Assembly: GCA_009829735.1 (NCBI GenBank)
Contig: CM020618.1
Coordinates: forward strand, 30,170,894 to 30,234,893
Source: Pyropia yezoensis
Lineage: Eukaryota > Rhodophyta > Bangiophyceae > Bangiales > Bangiaceae
Length of the DNA: 64,000 bases
Direction: 5' to 3'
Positions 8,971 through 18,700 of this stretch are shown here, piece by piece; position 1 is the stretch's first letter; each line of letters opens with the position of its first letter. Both the position numbers and the translations under genes were made by a program. The notes under the pieces are model-generated. The model searched no databases, was not told where the DNA came from, and saw only the letters and a list, made by a program, of their open reading frames with translations.

Positions 8971-11433
8971 CTACAGCCCTAACCTACACACTCTCACAAC
9001 AAAGGCAGCTGCCAACAAGGCACGTAAGGTAGACTCCCCAACACCACGGCCCTCGCCCTCACGCGGAGGCGAGCGGCGAGACCCACGCCGATAACGTTCC
9101 CCACCCGTCGGCGGGGGCGGCGGCTCCAAGTCGGAACCGTCGCGCCCCTCACGGTCGCGCAAGTGGCGACGACCGCGGCTATTCATCTGCCCGGTCTTGC
9201 GCGCCAGTTGGTGACCCAGACGCCGGACAGACTCCGTCTCCGACGGGGTAGAAGACTCCGAGACGGAATAAGGCAACTCGTCTTCCGACACGGAGGGAGA
9301 CCGCCGCGAAAGACGGCGATGACGGCGAGGAGGCGAGTTTGCCCGGCTTGCCCGACGCTTGCCGCGCCCAAGTGGGGCCGACTGGGGCACAATCGACCCA
9401 ATACGAGCCAACTCGGTTGTCATGAACCCCGCTACCGACTCGCAACTCGCGGTCACCACAACTGTATGACCGCGCTCCTCAAGTTAAGGAGTCTCGGAAG
9501 CTTGAAGTGTTGCAGCCGACGCGGCGAACCAAGAACTGGTGCGCACCAACGTGGTGATCATCATCTCGGACGTCAAGGGCCTGACCGGCAGTACCAACTG
9601 GGGATAGACCGTGAGGAGGGTGGCCCCCAAGTTGGGAGACACCGGGGTGGCTGTCTCAACAGACACGCTTATCGGGATGTCCCCGTGCGGCTGCAATGGG
9701 ACAGGAGGAAGCGGAGGGGCTCGCCGAGTTGGCGGAGCCCGAGAGTAACTGCGACCCCTGTGGCAAAAACCACTCGCACACGCGACACCCAAGTTGGGGC
9801 GGTGCGCAAGGGCTGCCTCCCGTGCCGGGGGAACCGGAAGAAGTGCAAGTCGCACTCACTCTGTCCCTGTTGTGGGGCAATCCCCCCACTGACAAACGAG
9901 AAGATGGTGTGTGGGCCAACAGTTTCTTGGACGGGACAGGGAAGCAAGGCCAAGCCCCGCTGTCCCTCCCCTTATCCCCCCAGGGTCTCCTCAGAATCTC
10001 GCCACTCGAAATCTCCCACCCCAGCACCTGCCCACCGGGCCACACAAAAATTCAAGACGATAAATGTAGAAAACCCTCAAATCCAAGTTGGATTTACTAC
10101 TAAGCTAACTATCCCTAACTTAGGGAATATGGACCCAAATGCAGGGGGAGGAACGGGTCAGGCTAGTGGCCTGCCGCCCCTTGCATGACACGCGTTGCTC
10201 CCCTACCTGGGGGTCAATACTGCCACAACCCCTATTCAGGGCCCCCGCAGGTGGTTGAGTCATGTAGTCATCGTGGGAGGCCACGGCCACCACGATTGCC
10301 TTGTCCGGGGGAGGCGCAGTGTGGCGTTCCACGCCCGGGGCATACCGTTAGTCCCCGATGCCCAACCCCTCCTTGAGTACCACGCGGCCGTCGTGAAGTT
10401 CACGACCGACCCAGACGAACTGGCGAAGTGTGCCATCCTCCTTGAGCCTGCGGGAAGATCGGCGCTACTTGTGCTCGATGCTCTCCCACTCGATGAGCTT
10501 GGGGAGACGCAGCATCTCCTCGAGTAGAGTGAGTTGTCCCGATTAGCACCCCTCAGCAACTAGCTGAGGGGTGAGCTGCTCCAAACCTTGGATAAGCCGG
10601 GGGGATAGATGCCAGAGCATCCCCCGCCGCTGGACACAAGACAGCCAGGTCGACATGACCTCAAGGAGCCACTGGGTGGCCAACATGGCGAACACCAGGT
10701 GGTCCGGGCTAGCCGTCAACATGACGGAGCCGAAGTGGTCGATCAACCGGGGTAGTAGTGCCGGGAACCCGTAGGGGGCCCCGACTTGAGGCCACCACTC
10801 GGGCTTCTTGGGGTAGTATTGCTCCTTGCTTGCAGGCGACTGCTGCGGAGACTCGAGTTGAGCTGAGTTCACCAAGTAGGGACCTCGCCCGTAGTCCTTC
10901 TCAAACCGCACGTCGAAGTGATGACTGTGCGGATCGAAGTCGCGTAGGTACGGAGGGCGAGTTGCCACCGCGTCCCAAGTGAAGATTGGCACGTCGCCGG
11001 TGCTTGCGGTAATACCCCCGCTGTCCAATAAGTTCTTGGCCCGCTGAACGTCTTCGACCTCATCCTCATCCAAGAAAGCAAACTGGTCCGTCTTGAAGTC
11101 GGCAGGAAATCCGACCCTACGGGGGAACTTCTCCCGTAGGCGGTCCCAGACGCGACTCATCGCTGTGCCAAGTCGGCCACAGCGGATAACCGTCAACCCC
11201 TCCTCATACAGGGGCCAAGCGGGATAGAACCACGTCCCCGAGGCCTCCCGTGGAACAACGCGGCCTACCTCCGGGGGAGATCCCGCCGCCAGCCCAAAGC
11301 CAGGTGACGCGGGCATCCCATCCCCCGGAGCGACCGCGGAGCCCCCGCCGGAAGTCCCGGCGGGCGCTGCACCGTAGGAGGTGTCCTCCATACGTTCATC
11401 CAAGGAGTCAGTCTCCACCCCCGGAGTCACCAT
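8971..11433 (-). pseudogene. decayed antisense ORF between integrase and 3' LTR of copy B
   Basis: The product is not recognised. From ATG 11433 the minus-strand frame is open to TAA 10545-10543. The same frame then continues with protein-like sequence (PKLIEWESIEHK, then DGTLRQFVWVGRELHDGR) through TAG 10467-10465 and TAA 10350-10348. It is split by the solo LTR, resumes in the same frame at 9753, passes TAA 9486-9484 and ends at 8971 after an Arg/Ser-rich tail. The first 290 residues contain Trp/Tyr/Asp-rich blocks (WPLYEEGLT, FLDEDEVEDV, YLRDFDPHSHHFDV). It lies opposite to pol and upstream of the polypurine tract, the place where some plant Gypsy lineages carry antisense ORFs. A captured host gene is the alternative. 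Confidence 0.5.
9759..10227 (-). repeat. solo LTR (469 bp) with 5-bp target duplication
   Basis: Same sequence as the LTRs at 5413-5880 and 11769-12237, with TGTGGCA/TGCCACA ends. It is flanked by perfect direct repeats ACCCC at 9754-9758 and 10228-10232, the 5-bp duplication typical of Ty3/Gypsy integration. No internal retroelement sequence adjoins it, so it is the product of LTR-LTR recombination. It sits inside the antisense ORF of copy B. LTR plus duplication add 474 bases, a multiple of three. Confidence 0.92.
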
Positions 11434-11755
11434 GGCTCTCCCCAAGTTAGGGAGAGACGACTGAGTTGCAGCTGCACGAGACCCACCTCGAGTTGAGGGG
11501 GGCTCGGATCGCAGGTAGACGGGTGGCCTCCCCAGCGTGGGGCGGCCCAGGGTAAGGTGAGGGGGATGTGTTGGTGGTGGTGAGGTGAGTACCGATCAGA
11601 GCAAGCTGCCAAGTGGGCAAGAGTGAGGAGAGGGGCGGTCGACGTGACCGCCTCCTCGACCGCGTGACGTACCGGGGGGACAGCAAGTCGCACCCCCAAC
11701 GCCGCGATGTGCGTTTCTATACCCCCTCGCAGGGCCGACCGGGTCGGTCGGAACT

Positions 11756-11768
11756 GAGGAGAGGGGAG
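11756..11768 (+). other. polypurine tract of copy B
   Basis: The 13 purines gaggagaggggag end directly at the TGTGGCAG start of the LTR. This is the plus-strand primer position in LTR retrotransposons, and it fixes both the LTR sense and the 3' end of copy B. Confidence 0.75.
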
Positions 11769-12237
11769 TGTGGCAGTATTGACCCCCAGGTAGAGTGGCA
11801 ACACGTGCCATGCAAGGGGCGGCAGGCCACTAGGCTGACCCGTTCCTCCCCCTGCATTTGGGTCCGTATTCCCTAAGTTAGGGATAGTTAGCTTAGTAGT
11901 AAATCCAACTTGGATTTGAGGGTTTTCTACATTTATCGTCTTGAATTTTTGTGTGGCCCGGTGGGCAGGTGCTGGGGTGGGAGATTTCGAGTGGCGAGAT
12001 TCTGAGGAGACCCTGGGGGGATAAGGGGAGGGACAGCGGGGCTTGGCCTTGCTTCCCCGTCCCGTCCAAGAAACTGTTGGCCCACACACCATCTTCTCGT
12101 TTGTCAGTGGGGGGATTGCCCCACAACAGGGACAGAGTGAGTGCGACTTGCACTTCTTCCGGTTCCCCCGGCACGGGAGGCAGCCCTTGCGCACCGCCCC
12201 AACTTGGGTGCCGCGTGTGCGAGTGGTTTTTGCCACA
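11769..12237 (+). repeat. 3' LTR of copy B (469 bp)
   Basis: Inverted relative to the copies at 5413 and 9759 as read on the plus strand; starts TGTGGCAGTATTG and ends TTTTTGCCACA. It is preceded by the polypurine tract. The bases after it (tgatc) mark the outer insertion point. Confidence 0.88.
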
Positions 12238-13159
12238 TGATCCTGCGGCTGCCCCGCCCAGCAGCTGCACTCGCACCGCCCCTGCTTCCGCTAGCGTTGC
12301 GAGTGGTGCCTGGTGCTACCGCCCCACCCTCTGACTCGCCCACAGCACCCTCCTCCCCCTCTTCCCCCCCTTGTTCCTCCACTGCACCTGTTTCCCGCCT
12401 GCGCCCTCCGCGCCGCGCGCCTGCAGCTGGTCCGCCCCCGCTGCCGCTGCGCCGCGTGGCCACAGCTGGTCCGCCCTGACCACTGCCGCGCGTGCCAGCT
12501 CCAGCTTCTCCACTCGTTCCGTCGCCACGCCCGGCGGTGACTCGCTGCACCCCCCCCGGTCCACCACGGCCTCCAAACGTGCCCTCTTTTACCTCCGCCC
12601 TCCCCGTAGCGCCCTCCCCTCTCCCAGGCGTGACACGACCTGGTGTCAGGGTGCCCACAACAGGTTCCATTTCCCTGCGGCGCGCCGCGGCACCCAAATC
12701 GGCGCTACCACCGCCACGCCCGGCCACTCCCGTCCACGCCGAGTGGCTCCCGGCGCTCATACGGTGCGACATGCCTCGGGAGAGTAAGGAGCAGGCCCCC
12801 CAGCTGTTGCGACAGGTCGCCAGAGGCGGCTTTCGGTGCTCCATGTACAGCACGGCGTGGTACAGGCTGTCTGCAGATTGTCTGGTAAAAGAGACGCCTG
12901 GCTGTAGACCGCTGTCCTTGATGGCGTCTCGTAGCAGAGCCCGCATACGTCTCGCATCCGAGGCCGAATATCCGAGGTGTCCGTCCGTGAAAATCCGAAT
13001 CTTGGCAATAGTCTTCTCGGGTGCGTCCACGGTGCGGGCCAAACTGCTGCCTCCCCGTCCGTTCGTGCGACGCTTGCTAGCACGGCCGGCGAGAACGGCA
13101 GCCGCGGCTGCCCGCGCACTTGCCGCGGGACCTTCATCGTTCTCAAACCCCCGTCCCAC
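12238..13159 (-). pseudogene. unrecognised ORF running into the LTR of copy B
   Basis: A minus-strand frame is open from 13159 into the LTR. The first 120 residues look protein-like (TIAKIRIFTDGHLGYSASD, then an amphipathic stretch with RMRALLRDAIKDSG and YHAVLYMEHRK). The rest is Gly/Arg/Ala-rich low complexity. There is no ATG at 13159 (GTG), so the true start or an upstream exon is unknown. The reading frame continues into LTR sequence, so if this was a gene the retrotransposon truncated it. Confidence 0.25.
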
Positions 13160-15726
13160 GTCAGCGCTGGGGCCAGCGTCCTATCCGAGTGCTCTTGACG
13201 CTGCGGCCGCCGGAGACGTTCTGGGAAGACGCCGCCAAGCCGCTCGGCCAGATGGAGCACCAGCCGTGGCGGGTGCTGGCGCTGCCAGGTGGGGGCATGG
13301 GCCGGCTGCTGGTGCACCGCGGCTGGACACGGCCTAGAGCGGGGATAGGAGGGGGGGGGGGCGGGGAAAGGGGGGGGGGGGGGGGGGGGGGGGGATGGGG
13401 GAGGTGCCGTGCATGCATTGCTGGCAGGCAGTCTGGCAGCGACCGTGGCGGCCGCGCGGATGGCGCTCGCGTCTAGACATGCATCCGTCAAAGGCACGCA
13501 GAGCAAGAAGTAGCGTAGAATGCTGGTAGGGGAGGTCAGTACTGGCCAGGGAGGGGACGTCGGAGAGGGGCATAAGAAAGGGCACGCCGCGTCGCAAGGC
13601 GCCTAAATATGTACAAGCCTGCCCGCCGTGTCCCCCAGTGCAGGTAATAACGTACTTGTCCGTGGTTGCCGCTCACTGATGGACGACCGCTTGACTCGAG
13701 CCATGATGGTGGGGTGCTCGGCACCAAAGGAAGCACGTTGGAAAGAGCGTTCACATGTGCGTGCAGGAAAGCCAGATGACGCCGTCGTGGCGCATGCGGA
13801 GCGCTGGAACGCGTTGAAGTCCGAGACATCTGTCCGACAGACACGTGCCAGACGTGAGGTCGGGAAGCCACAATGCTTGGAGCAGCGCTGGAGGCACCCG
13901 GAAGCGTCCAGGAAGTCCCACGCTCAGTCCATGACCCTTTCTGGCCTGAATGGGCCACGTTTCGACGCCAGCTCGGACAGATCCCGGCCTGGGGAGTCTA
14001 TATGTAGCCTGCCTCCGAGACTTCGCAACGAGCAGACTCGTGGCGCGATCCACGATATCAAGGATGAAACCTAGATATCGAGGTTGTAAAACCTGTATAT
14101 CGAGGGGTTTTTCTTGTAGGGCAGCCGCGTGCACAGCGCGGCCGCGGCGTGCGCGTCGGCCGACCGCCCTTGGTACGCGGTGATGGGGGCGGCAGCGAGC
14201 GCCGCGAGAGCCGCGTGACGGGTGTCCACGCCGCGGCGGCGCGCCCGCTGTCGCCAACGTCGCCTTAACCGCCGCCACAGCCGCCGTCGACCAAGGCGGG
14301 CCTGCCGGGCAGACCGGCCGCGAAGACGGGCCGCCGCTGGCCACGTCGCATCACAATGGGTTGTGGGTCGGGCTCACAATTGCCATTGATGTTGAATGAC
14401 AATTCAATGTCAATGTCATGCGGATATCATAACTTGATATTATGTAGTAGTTTTTTTCTGCGAACCTTCTTTTTGGGCGGAGGGTGGGGTTCCGTGTCGA
14501 CCCACTGCTGTTGCCGCCGCGCCCATCCTGCTGCCGCTCTGGCCCGCACTGGCAGCAGCGCATGATCTCTGGCGGGGCAGTACCTCTGCACGACCCCCCC
14601 TCTGCGTCGGATCGCGCCAGGCGTGGCAGCCGCGTGACCTCGTAGGGGCGCCGCACGCTGTCCGCCACGCGGAGAAGACCGCCCTGCAGTGGTGCGGTGC
14701 TGCGATGCCGACGGGCCCGCGGAGGGGGCACCGTCAATCGGGCCCCACCGCCGGCCGGCGGGTCACCACGCGCGATGGGCGCGCAGTCTGGGTCCCGGGG
14801 GGGGGGGGGGGCGGCGGGAGTGGGGAGGGCAGCACACGGAACTCACTCTGCAAAGACCATGCCAATGGGCCACGTAGCGAAGGGGCGCCAGCTCCAACAT
14901 GTACGGGAGCCGAGAGAGCAGTGGCATGGCAAGGACGGTCTTTTGGGTAGGCCGGCGGGGAGGTCGTGCGACTCAACTCTCTCCGATGAGACTGCGGTAG
15001 GCGGCGGCCTTGGATCTGGAGCGCTGCGTACAGGACCCTCATCCGGCCCCAAGTCCACTCCCTTCCATCACCACCCCCCCGGCCAGCCGTGGCGGCCGCC
15101 GCCGACGCCAGGCGGCCACCACCACTGCAGTACAGCTGTAGCCGCCACCCTCCAAGTGCATCCGCTGACAGCTACCGCCACCGCCACCGCCACCGAACGC
15201 CCCCTCTCGCACCGGCGGCGTGTGGCCTCGGCGACAAGCAGCACCACGCACGCACTCGAGACGTTGTGGGAGAGAGGACCGCGTCAAAACCACGCCCTAA
15301 TCCTCCCCCCCCCGCGCGCGCGCCAGAGTTTGTTCCCCAGGAAGCGGCGAGCCAAGCGGCGTTGAGAGCTGCCGCTGCGCCAGAGCGACAACGGCGGGGT
15401 GCGCCTCCTTAGGGCGTGGCCGCATCCTCCCATGGTCGGCTCGAACGCGGGGGGCAACGGCGGATGGGTGAGGGGGCGCCCCGGCAGTACCCCCAACCCC
15501 CACTGGCACCTGCACTCCAGCCGTGACAAGTGCGAGCGGGGGATCAGGTGTGGCGCGCAACCGCGGGCGCCGCAGCAGGTCTTCAAGTACGCCCTCCCCC
15601 AGGCCCCGACCCGCCCGCACCACCCCCGCCCATCCCAGGGACACAGAAGCGGATCGCCGCATCGGGCTCGGCCCCTTCGTTTCGGCATAGGAGCACACAC
15701 GCAGCCCGCCTTCCCACCAGTGCAAC
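13160..15726. other. intergenic, no supported gene
   Basis: Contains a homopolymer zone of mostly G (about 13348-13395) and GC-rich sequence in which all frames have short overlapping ORFs without recognisable motifs. A minus-strand stretch around 13540-13960 reads with some protein-like segments across several frames and may be a fossil transposon, but it was not assigned. Nothing else is supported. Confidence 0.5.
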
Positions 15727-17305
15727 ATGATGCGCTTTGCCATAGCCGCCGCGCTGGGTGCTTTGCTGGCCGTTGCGGCCGCCCCCGCCGCGGTGGCCGC
15801 CGCCCGCAGGCCGCCATGGGACATTGCTCGCTTCCGCCCCGCTCTAAGAGTTGCCAAGCTCCAGGTGCGCCGGGGGAGGCTGACTGACGAGGGTTGAGAA
15901 GGGGATGCGTCCAACAGAGGAGGGAGGCCGTGCCGGGGGGTTTGGCTCTTGTCGCGCCAGGCTGTTGGAACACCAGTTGCCCCCACCAGCGTGAACACCC
16001 GCGTCGAGGAGAAGAAGGACCGCTGACACCCGATTGCTGGTGGTGTGGCATCCTTGTTATCCTGTTCTGGTCGCTGTGACTCCCCTATGTTCCTCTCTTG
16101 CGCCCTCCCCCCTCCGCCCCTCCCGCCAGGCGCCCGACAGCGTCCAACGCAAAGATGTGCGATCCTTCCCAAACTTTCAAGCCGACCACTTTTACTCTGA
16201 GAACCGGGACATGGTGTTTGTCATGGGTGGCGACTCACAACGGTCCGAGCTCCGCTTCCTCGACGAGTGGAGCGTCCGCACATCCAGTACCCGCCGGATG
16301 GTGGGGGTGCTGACCCTCCCCACGCCGTTGCGGGGGATGAAACACTTCACGTGGATGCAGGTGCACGGGGGCAGCAAGGGGAAAAAACCGCTGCTGCGCC
16401 TGTCGTGGCATGACAAGCGTGAGCAGGGTGGGAAGGACCTGCGGAATACGATGCTCGCAACGGTGCGGCTCAACAACAAGTCAGGTACGCTGAGGAGGAT
16501 GGGGGGGGGGAGGGGAGTGGGAAGGGGGCGAGGAGAGTGCGCCGCGGGGCTTGCGGGCCTCCAAGCGTCTGTCAGAGTTTGGAGGAGCAGACCTCGATGA
16601 CGACGGCGCCCCCGACGGGCTCCCCATCAGCCTGGTGCGGCGCGACTGATCACCAAGGCGACGCGTCCTTTCCCCATCTTTTACGTCTTGGCGTATGTTT
16701 TCTTGTCTTTTCCCCTCCCGTTGTCGTTATTGGTACGCGGTGCGCCCCTGCAGGCGACGCCGGGCGGTTCAAGAAGATCGTGTTGGGAACCCGCCCCTCT
16801 GGCCGCTTTGTTGCCGACGTACGGGTAGAGCGGTCACGGCTGACCGTCCGCCTCAACGGGCGCAAACTGGTAGATGAAGACGTGGGGTACTGGACTTACT
16901 CGACCAATTACTTCAAGGCGGGGGGTATGTTGCGGTTGCGAGGCCTCCTCGATGTCACGGGCGCTGTCGACGTGCCTGCCTGTGTGTTTCCTTCGGGGGG
17001 GAAGCCGTCTCTTTGCCCTCCCCTCGCCCCTGGCAGAGGATGCGCCTGGGGGCGGCCACCGACCGGCTCGGCCAGACGCCCTCGCCAGCGAGTGGCTTGG
17101 CCAGGCACTTACTGCCCGTCCCGTGCGCTTTGACAATCGTCATTCTTTCCCTCTTTCCTCGTGCGCTTCCCCGCTGGCCATTGACGCACTTGCTGGGCGA
17201 CGCTGCTCCCCACCCCCGCTCCCCCCCGGCCCCCACACGGCAGTCTACGTCCAGGAGGGCAGCCCCGATGCGAGGGTAGTGTTTCATGGTCTGACTGTGT
17301 CGTAG
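15727..17305 (+). CDS. secreted PL7-type alginate lyase-like protein, four exons
   Basis: Exons read from splice consensus: 15727-15864, 16130-16484, 16754-16924, 17244-17305, joining in frame to 241 residues; introns of 265, 269 and 319 bp all have GT..AG ends. Exon 1 encodes a signal peptide (MMRFAIAAALGALLAVAAA...). The three hallmark motifs of polysaccharide lyase family 7 follow in order: RSELR (exon 2), QVH in MQVHG with the catalytic His (exon 2), and YFKAG-G-VYVQ across exons 3-4, one Gly longer than the usual YFKAGxYxQ. PL7 enzymes cleave alginate by beta-elimination. A PL7 lyase is known from the red alga Pyropia. Spliced introns argue against recent bacterial contamination. Substrate is inferred from the family only. 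Confidence 0.82.
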
Positions 17306-18700
17306 CTGACTATGTCCTATTTGCAGGGTGATTGCGCAGAGAGGCAAGCGCGAGGGAAAGAGGGGATGATGGTGTCCGACAAGGGCAAGCCCCGGCGAGA
17401 TGTGGCCCTCTTGTTACTCCACCTCTGAAGAATACCGGCGGCTGCACAGAAGGCTCCGGCGATTCTTTGCTAAACTCACGACGAAGGCTCGCCGCGTCAC
17501 CGGCGCCCGGTCCATCGCCAATGTTGACAGCCACACCAACGTCCGCGTAGACGCCTACCGCGATGCTCACCCCTGGACAGCCGACGCTCCGCACCGACGA
17601 CCACCTCGACGTCCAGCACCACTCGCACCGCGACGTGCAACACCGCGCCCACCGCGACGTCCTGCACCGCGCCCACCGTGTCGGCGCCTGAGCGGCCACC
17701 TCGGCTGCTGCCCGGTCACCGCGAAGACCAGAGTCATGGAAAGTCCGTGGGGGGGACGCTTTCAGCGTTTGACCCTCTGACAAGTTCCAGACACTATCCA
17801 AAGCCCCGAGAAAAAGTAAAAAGGGAAGTGGGCAGTCCTTTTCCGAAGATCTTCTGTTTCTCAAAGAGTCAAACCTGTGAGCGTTCTTCTTTTCGCGGCC
17901 GCACCATACCCAAAGGAAGGGAGCTGCAAGTCTATTGCAGCGCCGCCCCCCCCCCCACTCCCCCAACCCTCGCCGTTCCACTACTGCCAAAGAGAGCAAC
18001 GGGCAGCGCACGTCGACCTGCGTTATATAGCTGCTGTGTGCCGCGGGGTCCTGTCATTTTTGCGTGTCGGTGGCTCTGCCAAAACGCACAGCCACTTGGG
18101 GTTAGAGGCCGTGGTATGGAGCGCATGGTGGGGGTGGGGGAAGAGGGGCGCCGCGGTGGCGGCCGCGACACCTCACAATGGGCCGGCACTCGTGGCGGCG
18201 TGGTCATCGGTACGGCGCCCCACTCGTCAACCGCAGTCGTGTGTGGCGCGCGTCAGGCGGCGAACTGTCAGTATCCTTTGGGGACGGGACCACGGGCGGC
18301 TACCCGCGAGGTCCCCCACAAGCGCTTGTCAGGGGCGCCCCCTCTCGCCAGATGAGGTCAACGCGCCGGCGGCACACGGAAGACACACCGCCCCTACGTC
18401 TCGTCAGTGTCACTTCTGGCCAGCGCCTTCCCCGCATCAGACCGAGTCTGCAGAGTGCAGGAGCGGCATCAACAAAAAACGGAGAAAAAACTACTTCCGC
18501 TCGTAGTGGGGGGTGGGGGGGGCGGGATAGACCCCCGCCGCCACTCCTCGTGACCTCTGGGGTAGGGCTTCCCGGCGTGTACCCCGTGGCCCGTGGGGAG
18601 CCGTCAGCACGACCGACTCCCGCCTCCCCCCCCCTTCCCCCCACCTTCCGCCTCCCACCTAATCCTCCTTTGAGATGCCAACACTCACACGCGTGCACGC
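17306..18700. other. intergenic, no supported gene
   Basis: Downstream of the lyase gene. All frames show only short or Arg/Pro/Gly-rich ORFs with no recognisable domain. No repeat was recognised before the inverted-repeat arm begins. Confidence 0.5.

Larger units (their letters stand above)
5881..12237 (+). mobile_element. chromovirus-type Ty3/Gypsy retrotransposon, copy B (5' half missing)
   Basis: On the plus strand it starts abruptly in the connection/RT part of pol at 5881, directly against the outer edge of copy A's LTR. It continues through RT, RNase H, integrase and a chromodomain to 8919. A 2.8-kb non-pol region with a decayed antisense ORF follows, then a polypurine tract (11756-11768) and an LTR (11769-12237) in the sense orientation. 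No LTR, gag or protease is present on its left in this window. The bases after the 3' LTR (tgatc) have no partner here. A solo LTR is nested inside at 9759-10227. Confidence 0.82.
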
